64,000 nt of DNA from Nitrospirota bacterium (GTDB lineage Bacteria > Nitrospirota > Thermodesulfovibrionia > Thermodesulfovibrionales > SM23-35): assembly GCA_014859105.1 (NCBI GenBank), contig JACUUX010000001.1:62001-126000 (forward strand), read 5' to 3'. Position numbers and translations under genes: made by a program. Shown here piece by piece: positions 18,393-27,177 of the stretch. Position 1 is the stretch's first letter. Every line of letters starts with the position of its first letter. The notes under the pieces are model-generated. The model was given only the letters and a program-made list of their open reading frames with translations. It did not search any database and was not told the DNA's origin.

Positions 18393-19574
18393 ATGACTCG
18401 TAGAGCAGTAGCATTATTTTCAGGTGGACTTGACAGTACACTTGCTGTGCTGACGATACTCAGACAAGATATTAAGGTCAAGGCTATAAAATTCAGGACA
18501 CCATTTGATATTGATATATCTCCTACCATGTTGCATTCATATGTATCACCCTCCCCTACCCCTCCCGTCAAGGGAGGGGAAATAGTCGGGATAGCTCCCG
18601 TCAAGGGAGGGAAACACATCCCCGCACCTTACCCGGCGGACTGCAGGCGTGTCCTATCAAGAGTGGATTTACCCTCTCCCCTTGCGGAAGAGGGTAAGGG
18701 TGAGGGGTATCGTATATTTTCGAATGCAGATAGGTTTGGATTTGAGGTCAAACTCATCGACCTCTCGGATCGGTTTATTGAGATTGTGAAAAACCCGGAA
18801 CACAGTTACGGGAAAAATATGAATCCATGTATTGACTGTAGAATATTGATGTTAAAAGAAGCAAAAAAAATCATGGACCGGATTAATGCAGAGTTCATCA
18901 TAACAGGTGAAGTCACCGGTCAGAGACCGATGAGTCAGAGAAAAGACATGCTCTACCATATAGACAAAGAAGCAGGAGTTACAGGTTATATAGTGAGGCC
19001 GCTCAGCGCAAAACTGCTGAGAAATACTATCCCCGAAGAAAAAGGAATTCTCGACAGAGAGATGTTTTATGACTTTAGTGGACGATCAAGGAAGAAACAA
19101 ATGGCTCTTGCAAAGGAATTCGGACTCAAAGATTATCCAGCTCCTGCGGGAGGATGTCTTCTGACAGAACCGAATTTCGCATATAGACTTAAAGACCTGT
19201 TGAATTATAATCCTGCGCCACATATCAGAGATATTTATCTTCTGAAGACCGGAAGACATTTTCGGTACTCCCCTTCTTGTAAAATTATCGTAGGGAGGGA
19301 TAAATATGAAAATGAAATAATAGAATCCTTATCAAAAGATACTGATTACTTATTGGAAGTGGAAGGGTTTGCCAGCCCGATAACATTAGTAACCGGAGAA
19401 GTTACAGAAGAAGCTTTAAATATTGCTGCCTCTATATGTGCCATGTATTCAGATGCAAAGAATCTTTCCCGTGTGGAAGTAATAGTTATGAAGTGGGATG
19501 ATAGGTTCAGTTTAAGAGTTCCACCAGCAGGCAATAAAATAATTGAAGCTTTGAGGATATCAAAGAACGGCTGA
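18393..19574 (+). CDS. PP-loop ATPase of the tRNA-thiolation (ThiI/MnmA-like) type
   Basis: The protein starts with a PP-loop (VALFSGGLDSTLAV) that binds ATP to adenylate a substrate, as in ThiI and MnmA. CIDCRILM and GGCLLTEP supply Cys residues, and GEVTGQRPMSQ is a conserved block of this uncharacterised ThiI-like family. The C-terminal ~80 residues form an extra domain. Residues about 45–106 are a low-complexity Pro/Gly/Lys insert encoded by palindromic repeats. I prefer the ATG at 18393 over a TTG six codons upstream; neither has a strong ribosome binding site. Confidence 0.75.
   Translation: MTRRAVALFSGGLDSTLAVLTILRQDIKVKAIKFRTPFDIDISPTMLHSYVSPSPTPPVKGGEIVGIAPVKGGKHIPAPYPADCRRVLSRVDLPSPLAEEGKGEGYRIFSNADRFGFEVKLIDLSDRFIEIVKNPEHSYGKNMNPCIDCRILMLKEAKKIMDRINAEFIITGEVTGQRPMSQRKDMLYHIDKEAGVTGYIVRPLSAKLLRNTIPEEKGILDREMFYDFSGRSRKKQMALAKEFGLKDYPAPAGGCLLTEPNFAYRLKDLLNYNPAPHIRDIYLLKTGRHFRYSPSCKIIVGRDKYENEIIESLSKDTDYLLEVEGFASPITLVTGEVTEEALNIAASICAMYSDAKNLSRVEVIVMKWDDRFSLRVPPAGNKIIEALRISKNG
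18547..18709. repeat. Three GC-rich palindromic repeat units inside the PP-loop gene
   Basis: Units such as CTCCCGTCAAGGGAGGG occur twice, and CCCTCTCCCCTTGCGGAAGAGGG once. They add about 60 residues to the protein in frame. The same units stand outside genes at 21271–21361. Confidence 0.8.
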
Positions 19575-19579
19575 CGTTA

Positions 19580-20410
19580 TTATAACCTCACAGGCACACC
19601 CTTAGCCCTCAGATATTCCTTTGCCTCCATGATTGTGTATTCCCTGTAGTGGAATATTGACGCTGCAAGTACTGCGTCTGCCTTTCCTCCTGACAAAGCC
19701 CCGTAAAGGTGTTCAAGTGTACCGGCTCCCCCAGCGGCGATTACGGGAATAGTTACAGCCTCCGATATAGTACGGGTTAATTCAATATCATATCCATCTT
19801 TCGTGCCATCTTTATCCATACTTGTAAGCATGATTTCACCGGCTCCGAGTTCCTCCACCTTTTTTGCCCATTTTACTGCGTCTATGTCTCTCGCTCTGCG
19901 TCCGCCATGGGTGTAAACTTCCCAGGTCGGGCATGAGGTGTGAGGTGTGAGACGTAAGGCGGCCGATATCTTACTATTTTGACTTTTGACTCTTGACTCA
20001 TAACTGTTGACTCTTTTTGCATCTATGGCAACTACTATACACTGGCTTCCGAACCTCTCAGCTGCCCTGCTTATAAAATATGGGTCTTTCACAGCTGTAG
20101 TATTGATAGATACCTTATCGCATCCTGCATTGAGAAGATTCCGGATATCATCAAGTGTCTTTATACCACCTCCGACCGTAAGGGGCATGAATACATCTTC
20201 AGCAGCTCTCATAACAACATCCAGGATAATTTTCCTCTTTTCGTGAGAGGCGGTAATATCGAGAAATACAAGTTCGTCAGCACCCTCTTCATTGTAAAAC
20301 TTTGCATTTTCAACGGGGTCTCCTGTAACACGGAGATTTACAAAACTGACACCTTTTACTACACGGCCATCTTTAACATCAAGGCATGGTATTATTCGTT
20401 TAGCGAGCAC
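19580..20410 (-). CDS. hisF: Imidazole glycerol phosphate synthase cyclase subunit HisF, with insertion
   Basis: HisF, with HisH, turns PRFAR and ammonia into IGP and AICAR in histidine synthesis. The (beta-alpha)8 barrel is complete: [16 protein letters not shown] with catalytic Asp11, [21 protein letters not shown] with the second catalytic Asp (residue 130), [15 protein letters not shown], and [10 protein letters not shown]. At 276 residues it is about 25 longer than the family: residues 134–162 are an insert placed between IDAKR and WEVYTHGGR. HisA lies just upstream on the same strand. Confidence 0.95.
   Translation of the reverse strand: MLAKRIIPCLDVKDGRVVKGVSFVNLRVTGDPVENAKFYNEEGADELVFLDITASHEKRKIILDVVMRAAEDVFMPLTVGGGIKTLDDIRNLLNAGCDKVSINTTAVKDPYFISRAAERFGSQCIVVAIDAKRVNSYESRVKSQNSKISAALRLTPHTSCPTWEVYTHGGRRARDIDAVKWAKKVEELGAGEIMLTSMDKDGTKDGYDIELTRTISEAVTIPVIAAGGAGTLEHLYGALSGGKADAVLAASIFHYREYTIMEAKEYLRAKGVPVRL
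19925..20011. repeat. In-frame foreign insert in hisF
   Basis: The segment contains runs such as TTTTGACTTTTGACTCTTGACTC and AGGTGTGAGGTGTGAGACG, tandem short words unlike the flanking codons. It lies in a loop between a beta strand and the next conserved block of the barrel and keeps the frame open. This is typical of spread intergenic repeats that landed in a gene. Confidence 0.7.
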
Positions 20411-20464
20411 CTATTCTCCAACTTTCAGGTTACTAATAAGTCCATAAGTAAAGCCACTCGTATG

Positions 20465-21211
20465 TCATTCTGGTCTTTTCTCAGCCTTAACCTCAGATTG
20501 TGAAACTCTAATTGCTTCTCTTAAATCAAGTGTCCCTGAATAAATCGCTTTCCCTGTTATAACACCCCAGAGATTTCTTATCCGCATGAGATTTTTAATG
20601 TCTTCTATGGACGAAACCCCCCCCGACGCAATTACGTGTATCTTGACGCTTTCGACCATTTCACTTATTGCCTCAATATCAGGTCCTGAGAGCATACCAT
20701 CTCTTGATATGTCTGTATAAATTATTCCTGACACCCCCACAATCTCTAATCTTTTTGCAAGCTCTTTTGCAGTAAGCGAAGTCAGTTCTTCCCATCCTTT
20801 AATAGCTACTTTCCCCTCTTTTGCATCTATACCAGCTAAAAACCTGCCCGGATATTTTCTGCAGCACTCTGTCAAAAATTCCGGGTCTTCTATCGCTGAT
20901 GTGCCGATTATGATTCTGTCAATTCCCGCTGAAAAGAGATTTATAACTGTTCCGATTTTTCTTATGCCACCTCCAACCTGTATGGAAATTTTTACTGCCT
21001 GTCTGATTTTAATTATTGCATCAAAATTTTCCAGACTACCTGTGAATGCTCCATCAAGGTCTACTATATGCAGGAGCTTTGCTCCATAGGATTCCCAGAG
21101 TCTTGCTGTATTTGCAGGGTTATTTGAGTAAACTGTTGCTGTATCCCTTTTGCCCTGCAGAAGCCTTACGCACTTGCCATTTTTTAAATCTATTGCTGGA
21201 ATAATGAGCAT
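20465..21211 (-). CDS. hisA: ProFAR isomerase HisA
   Basis: HisA isomerises ProFAR to PRFAR, the step before HisF. The 248-residue barrel is standard: MLIIPAIDLKNGKCVRL with catalytic Asp8, KISIQVGGGIRKIG, GIDRIIIGTSAIEDP, FLAGIDAKEGKVAIKGW, IYTDISRDGMLSGPD with the second catalytic Asp, and VIASGGVSSIEDI. It precedes hisF by 54 bases. No other his genes are in the window. Confidence 0.96.
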   Translation of the reverse strand: MLIIPAIDLKNGKCVRLLQGKRDTATVYSNNPANTARLWESYGAKLLHIVDLDGAFTGSLENFDAIIKIRQAVKISIQVGGGIRKIGTVINLFSAGIDRIIIGTSAIEDPEFLTECCRKYPGRFLAGIDAKEGKVAIKGWEELTSLTAKELAKRLEIVGVSGIIYTDISRDGMLSGPDIEAISEMVESVKIHVIASGGVSSIEDIKNLMRIRNLWGVITGKAIYSGTLDLREAIRVSQSEVKAEKRPE

Positions 21212-21270
21212 GAATTAATATAACATATAGATAATAACAAGTTACTAATGAGTTCATAAGTAAGGACACA

Positions 21271-21361
21271 TTAAACACCCTCCCCTTAATCCCCTCCCGT
21301 CAAGGGAGGGGAAATAATAGTTACCCTCTCCCCTGGCGGGAGAGGGTAAGGGTGAGGGGGA
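21271..21361. repeat. Intergenic GC-rich palindromic repeats
   Basis: Two units, CCCTCCCGTCAAGGGAGGGG and CCCTCTCCCCTGGCGGGAGAGGG, stand between hisA and the DUF3108 gene. They share the words seen inside archease, the PP-loop gene and topA, so this is a free-standing example of the element. Confidence 0.8.
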
Positions 21362-21368
21362 TTTAAAC

Positions 21369-22115
21369 ATGAAAAATTACGATTCACAATTTAAAAATGT
21401 ATTTTCCCTTAATTTCGCATTTTTAATTTTTAATTTTGCATTCTTTGTAGCCTCTTCCTATGCTGGATCCTTCAATATACCTGAAAAGTTTGAATACGAC
21501 CTCAAATGGGCGGGTATCAAAGCCGGTACGGCATCACTTGAAATAATAAACGACGGGGATAATTTAAAAATTATTTCCACTGCAAGATCAGCTGATTGGC
21601 TATCTGTTTTTTATACAGTTGATGATAGAATAGAAAGCACCCTATTTACCGGCAAGCCGTCAAATTATAGGGTCAAAATAAGAGAGGGAAGGCACCGGCG
21701 GGACAAGGAGATTATTTTTGACCATGATGAGAATAAAGCTAAATATATTGATCATCTTGAAAACAAAATAAAAGATTTTGATATCCCGGATTTTATTTTC
21801 GATCCACTGTCAAGTTTTTATTATGTCAGAACTCTTAGCCTGACAGTTGGCGAATCCGTTTTTGTAGCAATCTTTGACAGCAAGAATGTATGGAATGTCG
21901 AGGTACAGGTATTAAGAAGAGAAAAAATAACCCTTCCGACAGGCACATTCAATACAATTGTAATTAAACCCATAATGGAATCCGAGGGAATTTTTTATCG
22001 GAAGGGCGATATCTTCATATGGCTTACAGACGATATTAAACGTATTCCTGTAAAATTACAGACAAAAGTAGCAGTCGGACATATTACAGCAACTCTTGTT
22101 GACGGCAGTTATTGA
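21369..22115 (+). CDS. DUF3108 periplasmic protein
   Basis: The 248-residue product carries a DUF3108 domain after its signal: FEYDLKWAGIKAGTASLEI, SADWLSVFYTVDDRIES, REGRHRRDKEIIFDH, DPLSSFYYVRTL and a C-terminal strand set ending in KLQTKVAVGHITATLV. DUF3108 proteins are beta-rich envelope proteins of unknown function. The signal region (NFAFLIFNFAFFVASSYA) is encoded by an AT-rich TTTTTAATTTTTAATTTT tract of the type seen in intergenic repeats. The start ATG lies 8 bases after a palindromic repeat, without a strong ribosome binding site. Confidence 0.8.
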   Translation: MKNYDSQFKNVFSLNFAFLIFNFAFFVASSYAGSFNIPEKFEYDLKWAGIKAGTASLEIINDGDNLKIISTARSADWLSVFYTVDDRIESTLFTGKPSNYRVKIREGRHRRDKEIIFDHDENKAKYIDHLENKIKDFDIPDFIFDPLSSFYYVRTLSLTVGESVFVAIFDSKNVWNVEVQVLRREKITLPTGTFNTIVIKPIMESEGIFYRKGDIFIWLTDDIKRIPVKLQTKVAVGHITATLVDGSY

Positions 22116-22237
22116 TGTTTACATATAACCCTACCCACTTTTGTATAATCTTACAAATGTTTAAAAATAAAGCATCTAAACTCGATATTCCCTGTGGTTC
22201 TTACAGGCTGTCCGGCAATTATAAAAAGTGGGTATAT

Positions 22238-22266
22238 TGTCATTCTGAACTCGATTCAGAATCTTA
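22238..22266. repeat. Short copy of the GTCATTCT dispersed repeat
   Basis: TTGTCATTCTGAACTCGATTCAGAATCT is a partial palindrome. Its translation in one frame gives the CHSELDSES string that is a familiar artefact of such repeats, so the short frame crossing it is not a gene. Confidence 0.65.
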
Positions 22267-22312
22267 TGTTTTCAAAATGAAGGAGTTGCTTTAAGATTAA
22301 ACGGGGATAATA

Positions 22313-23062
22313 ATGATACCTGTTTCAGTTGTCATTGTTACTAAGAACGAAGAAAAAAATATAAGAGAGGCACTGGAAAGTATAAAAAAAGCTTCTGAAA
22401 TTGTTATTGTTGATTCATTCAGCACAGACAGAACTCTGGAAATATGCAGAGAATATACTGATAGAATATACCAGTCACAATGGTTAGGTTATGCCAGACA
22501 AAAACAAAAAGCTGTAGAACTCGCAAAGGGACCATGGGTTTACATTTTAGATTCGGACGAAAGGTTTACAGAATCTTTATGGAATGAGATAGAGCAGGCA
22601 CTGAAAAACAGCGGGGGATGCAGCGGTTATTATGTACCGAGAAAAAATTATTTTCTCGGCAAATGGATGCGGCATGGAGGGTGGTGGCCGGATTACACAT
22701 TGAGATTTTTTTTGAAAGACAGGGCACAGGTGGAAGACAGAAAGGTTCACGAGAAAGTTGTTGTAAATGGGAAGGCAGGTTATCTCAAGAACCCTTTAGA
22801 GCATTATACATATAGAACCCTATCCGATTACATAAAGAAGATGGATATTTACTCCACCCTTTCAGCAGAAGAACTCATTGAGCAAGGGGCGGATCCCGGC
22901 AAGATTACACTGATCGCAAATCCATTGTTTACCTTTCTGAAAATGTTTTTTTTAAGGGCAGGCTTTATGGATGGCATCCACGGTTTAATACTCGCAACAC
23001 TTTATAGCCATTATACATTCCTCAAATATTCAAAAGTCTGGGAGAAAAAGGAAAAGGGTTGA
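22313..23062 (+). CDS. Glycosyltransferase family 2 (WaaE/KdtX-like)
   Basis: The 249-residue GT-A enzyme has PVSVVIVTKNEEKNIREALESI, the donor-binding IVIVDSFSTDRT, the DxD-type metal site in YILDSDERFT, and the acceptor-region motif GGWWPDYTLRFF followed by HEKVVVNG. This pattern is typical of LPS core beta-1,4-glucosyltransferase WaaE and relatives. It would add a sugar to heptose or lipid A core at the inner membrane's cytosolic face. A C-terminal hydrophobic segment fits membrane association. It overlaps the next gene by 4 bases. Confidence 0.88.
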   Translation: MIPVSVVIVTKNEEKNIREALESIKKASEIVIVDSFSTDRTLEICREYTDRIYQSQWLGYARQKQKAVELAKGPWVYILDSDERFTESLWNEIEQALKNSGGCSGYYVPRKNYFLGKWMRHGGWWPDYTLRFFLKDRAQVEDRKVHEKVVVNGKAGYLKNPLEHYTYRTLSDYIKKMDIYSTLSAEELIEQGADPGKITLIANPLFTFLKMFFLRAGFMDGIHGLILATLYSHYTFLKYSKVWEKKEKG

Positions 23063-24192
23063 AGCTCGCTTTTATAAAAAAGAGGTTCCTTTTGCACGGG
23101 GGAGCCGAAAGGTATCTCGATACCCTCTTACAATATCTTAAAAAATCAGGTCATGAAATACACATATTTGCTAACAGATGGACACAAAGTGAAGATATAA
23201 TAATGCACAAAATAGATGTTTTAGCCCTCGGTTCATTTCTCTCCACGATAACTTTTAATCAAAATCTAAAGAGGGCTATTCAAAACGCCGGTGGCATGGA
23301 CTGTGTAATAAGTTTCGAGCGGACAACATGCCAGGATATATACAGGGCAGGCGAAGGTTGCCATATCGAATGGCTGAAGTTAAGAAAGCTAATAGAACCA
23401 GGATGGAAACAATTCTCATTCAGAGTCAATCCACTTCATATTGCGATCCTTTCTCTGGAAAAAAAACTTTTTTCCCTAACAAAGCTGATTATTGCAAATT
23501 CACAAATGGTTAAACAGCAAATTATGATGAATTATGGCCTTCCCGGGCAGAAGGTCTGCGTGATATACAATGGTGTAGATCTTCAGAGATTCTCACCCGG
23601 AGACAGGAACAAATGGAGAGGCGACGTCAGACAAGAACTCTCTATATCTGAAAATGCAAAAGTAATCCTTTTTGTGGGGTCTGATTTTGAAAGAAAAGGG
23701 TTATTAACTCTTTATAGAGCCCTGTCAAAATTGAAATCGGATTCTTTGGCGGGAGATGTACATCTGCTCGTTATCGGTAAGGGCAATATCGATAAATTTA
23801 AATCTATTGCAGATAAATTCGGGATTCTGGAGAAAGTTATTTTTGCAGGTACACAGAGAAAAATGGAAAGATTTTATGCTGCAGCAGACGTCTTTGTGCT
23901 TCCTACTATCTATGACCCATTCAGCAATGCAACGCTTGAGGCAATGGCATCAGGATTGCCTGCCATCACGACAGTCAACAACGGTGCCTCGGAGATTATA
24001 AAAAATGGGACGGACGGCTTTATATTGCACGATTTATTGGATTATAATGGATTAGCCCTGATGATAGACAACGCTTTATCAAACAGCCTGATAATCGGAG
24101 AGAATGCAAGACATAAGGCGGAAAACTATCCTATCGAAAAGGCAGCCAGAGAATTCATGGAGTTTATACAACTTTCAAAAAATAGCTCATGA
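23059..24192 (+). CDS. Glycosyltransferase family 4
   Basis: This 377-residue GT-B enzyme starts at a TTG overlapping the previous stop (TTGA). The N-terminal acceptor domain has KRFLLHGGAERYLDTLLQYL; the C-terminal donor domain has YNGVDLQRFSPGDR, ILFVGSDFERKGL, and the E-x7-E motif region PTIYDPFSNATLEAMASGLP. It resembles LPS core transferases such as RfaG. Sugar and acceptor cannot be assigned from sequence alone. Confidence 0.86.
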   Translation: MKLAFIKKRFLLHGGAERYLDTLLQYLKKSGHEIHIFANRWTQSEDIIMHKIDVLALGSFLSTITFNQNLKRAIQNAGGMDCVISFERTTCQDIYRAGEGCHIEWLKLRKLIEPGWKQFSFRVNPLHIAILSLEKKLFSLTKLIIANSQMVKQQIMMNYGLPGQKVCVIYNGVDLQRFSPGDRNKWRGDVRQELSISENAKVILFVGSDFERKGLLTLYRALSKLKSDSLAGDVHLLVIGKGNIDKFKSIADKFGILEKVIFAGTQRKMERFYAAADVFVLPTIYDPFSNATLEAMASGLPAITTVNNGASEIIKNGTDGFILHDLLDYNGLALMIDNALSNSLIIGENARHKAENYPIEKAAREFMEFIQLSKNSS

Positions 24193-24217
24193 TTATGCTC
24201 AATTGACATAAATATTT

Positions 24218-25951
24218 ATGCTGGAAGACTTTAAAAGAATATTCCGCCTTGTTAAGCCATACTGGGGCAGGGTTGCACTTGCAGGGATATTAAGTCTCAT
24301 TGTTTCAGGACTGAATGGATCCCTTGCCTGGCTTGTAAAGCCGGCTATGGATGAGATATTGATTAAAAAAGATGTGAATCTGTTGATATTACTTCCGGTA
24401 GCCGTATTCGCTATTTTTCTGTTCAAGGGGATATTTACTTTTTTCAATGAATACCTTATGAGATCTGCCGGTCAAAAATTGGTGATGGACCTTAGAAATA
24501 AACTTTATGTACATATTCTGGATCTACCGATGGGATACTTCGGAAAAAAATCGAGCGGCGAACTAATCTCAAGGACAATAAACGATTCCTCTGTCCTTCA
24601 GGGAACCGTTTCTTTAACCCTTAAAGATTTTTTTATTGAAAGCAGCACAGTAATCGCCCTTGCTATAGTTGCGATATGGCGCAGGTGGGACCTCGCCCTT
24701 ATTTCCATTCTTGTCCTGCCGTCTGCTTTTTATGCTGTCGGGAAGCTCGGCAAGAGGATGAGGCAGATAAGCAGGCGTACTCAGGAAAAGATCTCTCTGA
24801 TCACGGAGTTTCTCAGTGAGAGTTTTGCCGGGATAAAGATTATAAAAGCATTCTGCAGGCAGGAAAATGAAACCGAGCGTTTTAAAAAGAAGAATAAGGA
24901 TTTTTACAGGGAAAATATGCGTGCTGTCAGGGTAGCAGAGTTTGGATCACTGTTGATGGAAGTCGTCGGGGGAGTCGGCATTGCATTTGTTATGTGGTAT
25001 GGAGGAATGCTTGTAATTAAGAATGTTATTACAGTCGGAGATTTTTTCTCATTTCTTGCCGCTATCTTTCTGATGTATACCCCTGCTAAAAGACTTGCCA
25101 AAGTAAATATAGGAATACAGCAGGCGAGGGCACCCTTCGAGAGGATATCTAATCTGTTATCAGAACAAAAAGAAAAAGATGGGGCAGAGGAAATGAAACT
25201 ATTCAGTAATGAAATCGAATTTAAAGGTGTGTCGTTTATATATCCGTATGGGAAACAAAAGGCGCTAAATAATATAAATCTGAAAGTAAAAAAAGGCGAG
25301 GTTATAGCCATAGTAGGGAAGAGCGGAGGAGGGAAAACGACACTTGTGAACCTGCTTCTGAGATTTTATACCCCTACCGAGGGAAATATTTATATTGACG
25401 GCAAGGATATTTCCAGGGTCACTTTAAAGTCTCTGAGGGGGCAGTTTGCCATAGTAAGCCAGGATGTGATTCTTTTTAACGATACGGTACTGGCTAATGT
25501 GGCATACGGAAAACCCGAAGCGGATAAAAAAGAGATAATATCAGCGTTGAAAGCGGCATATGCTTATGATTTCGTGATGGAATTGCCGCAGGGATATAAC
25601 ACTGTAATCGGCGAGAGAGGGATGAGACTTTCCGGCGGACAGCGGCAGAGGCTCTCTATAGCGCGGGCAATACTGAAGAACCCGCCCATACTTATCCTTG
25701 ACGAGGCAATGTCATCTCTTGATACTGCCTCGGAAATGATAGTTCAAAAGGCAATTGAAGATCTCATGGAAAACAGAACAACTTTTGTTATTGCACACAG
25801 GCTTTCCACAATTAAAAAAGCCCGCCGGATAATAGTTTTAGAGAAAGGCAGGATTATTGAAACGGGTACCCATAAAGAGCTTTATAAACATGAAGGGCTT
25901 TATAAAAAACTCTATGAGCTCCAATTCATCGGCAAGGAATCAGAGGGATAA
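24218..25951 (+). CDS. msbA: Lipid A/LPS core flippase MsbA
   Basis: MsbA is a homodimeric ABC exporter that flips lipid A-core across the inner membrane. The 577-residue half-transporter has six membrane helices in residues 1–320, then an ATPase domain: Walker A GKSGGGKTT, Q-loop VSQDVILFND, signature LSGGQRQRLSIARA, Walker B ILILDEAMSSLD and H-loop VIAHRLST. The N-terminal pattern (WLVKPAMDEIL) matches MsbA rather than other exporters, and the setting among core transferases agrees. Confidence 0.93.
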   Translation: MLEDFKRIFRLVKPYWGRVALAGILSLIVSGLNGSLAWLVKPAMDEILIKKDVNLLILLPVAVFAIFLFKGIFTFFNEYLMRSAGQKLVMDLRNKLYVHILDLPMGYFGKKSSGELISRTINDSSVLQGTVSLTLKDFFIESSTVIALAIVAIWRRWDLALISILVLPSAFYAVGKLGKRMRQISRRTQEKISLITEFLSESFAGIKIIKAFCRQENETERFKKKNKDFYRENMRAVRVAEFGSLLMEVVGGVGIAFVMWYGGMLVIKNVITVGDFFSFLAAIFLMYTPAKRLAKVNIGIQQARAPFERISNLLSEQKEKDGAEEMKLFSNEIEFKGVSFIYPYGKQKALNNINLKVKKGEVIAIVGKSGGGKTTLVNLLLRFYTPTEGNIYIDGKDISRVTLKSLRGQFAIVSQDVILFNDTVLANVAYGKPEADKKEIISALKAAYAYDFVMELPQGYNTVIGERGMRLSGGQRQRLSIARAILKNPPILILDEAMSSLDTASEMIVQKAIEDLMENRTTFVIAHRLSTIKKARRIIVLEKGRIIETGTHKELYKHEGLYKKLYELQFIGKESEG

Positions 25952-26016
25952 TCTGAAATAAAATCGGCGACGGAGAACAAATACCGCCTTCTGTCCTGTT
26001 AATAATATAATCTATA

Positions 26017-27177
26017 ATGATTCACGAATTTAGCGCGGTAAATAAAATACTTGTTATAAAACTACGGCACATTGGAGACGTGCTTCTTACTGTTCCTGTA
26101 TTCAGGGCATTAAAAGAAACCTTTCCCGATGCTCATATAACTGCCCTTGTGAATTCAGGGACAGAGGGGGTTCTCAAAGGAGTCTCCCTGATAGATGAGA
26201 TAATCTCTTATGATAGAAAAATAAAGCAACTTCCCCTGACAAAAAAGTATCTAAGAGAGATAAAATTCCTGAGGCATATAAGAAATAAAAGATTCAATAT
26301 GACCATTGACCTCACAGGAGGAGACAGGGCAGCGATCATATCACTCGCATCAGGAGCAAAATACAGAATAGGATGGAGATCTAAAAAAGGGTTTATCGGG
26401 AAAAAATATCTTTATACACATCTCGCCAGGCCCGATGGAAGAATGCATGCGGTTTTGCAAAATCTTGAAGTTATACGTCGATATGGAATAACTACAGAAA
26501 ACCTTTCTATTGATTTTCATATACCTGAAACTGATAGACACTTTATTAGAGAAATTTTAAAAGAAAGTAAAGTGACCGAAACCACCCCTGTTATACATGT
26601 TCATCCTACTTCAAGGTGGCTTTTTAAATGCTGGAAAGATGAGTATATGGCAGAAATTATAACCTGGCTTATCAATGAAGGTTATATTGTGGTTGTTACG
26701 TCATCCCCTGATAGACGTGAAATCGAAAAAGCAAAGGGGATTTTGTCTTTAGTCAAGGGGGGGCTTAAGGGGGTGATAGACCTATGCGGTAAAACAACAA
26801 TAAAGCAAGTAGCTGCTGTATCGGAGGTTTCGAGATTGTTTTTTGGTGTGGATTCGGCACCAATGCATATCGCTGCTGCAGTCGGTACACCCGTCATAGC
26901 ATTGTTTGGACCAAGCGGGGCTTTTTCATGGGGGCCATGGGACAATATAAATTCAAAATTAAAAATTCAAAATTCAAAAATTAAAAATCCCTATATCCAA
27001 AAGAATGGAATACAAACATCCGGTATGCATACTGTTATTCAGAGGGAATGGGAATGTATTCCATGCGGAAAAGACGGTTGCAATGGAAGTAAAATAAGTA
27101 AATGCCTTGAGGATATAAAGCCAGCAGAAGTAACGAACATTATAAAACTATATAAAAAGAAAGCATATAAATGTTAA
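26017..27177 (+). CDS. Glycosyltransferase family 9, LPS heptosyltransferase (RfaQ-like)
   Basis: The 386-residue GT-B enzyme has ILVIKLRHIGDVLLTVPVFRAL at the start, FNMTIDLTGGDRAAI, a nucleotide-sugar site around VHPTSRWLFKCWK, FGVDSAPMHIAAAVGTPVIALFGPS and a Cys-rich end. It would transfer heptose from ADP-heptose to LPS core. Two stretches look inserted: residues near 242–255 (LVKGGLKGVID, from a G-rich repeat) and about 311–338 (a Lys/Asn/Ile-rich run). Its last 7 bases overlap the next gene. Confidence 0.9.
   Translation: MIHEFSAVNKILVIKLRHIGDVLLTVPVFRALKETFPDAHITALVNSGTEGVLKGVSLIDEIISYDRKIKQLPLTKKYLREIKFLRHIRNKRFNMTIDLTGGDRAAIISLASGAKYRIGWRSKKGFIGKKYLYTHLARPDGRMHAVLQNLEVIRRYGITTENLSIDFHIPETDRHFIREILKESKVTETTPVIHVHPTSRWLFKCWKDEYMAEIITWLINEGYIVVVTSSPDRREIEKAKGILSLVKGGLKGVIDLCGKTTIKQVAAVSEVSRLFFGVDSAPMHIAAAVGTPVIALFGPSGAFSWGPWDNINSKLKIQNSKIKNPYIQKNGIQTSGMHTVIQREWECIPCGKDGCNGSKISKCLEDIKPAEVTNIIKLYKKKAYKC
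26740..26780. repeat. G-rich repeat fragment inside the GT9 gene
   Basis: TTTAGTCAAGGGGGGGCTTAAGGGGGTG matches half of the GC-rich palindromic element. It adds a Gly/Lys-rich loop before the donor-domain strand. Confidence 0.55.
26949..26992. repeat. AT-rich tandem-word insert inside the GT9 gene
   Basis: Tandem copies of AAAATTCAAAATT-type words, coding for NSKLKIQNSKIKN, interrupt the region between FGPSGAFSWGPW and the C-terminal Cys motif. Such words are common intergenic filler in this kind of genome. The frame remains open. Confidence 0.6.

Noticed and set aside
22112..22294. 60-codon frame after the DUF3108 gene
   Set aside because: Contains CHSELDSES, a known artefact of translating REP-like repeats.
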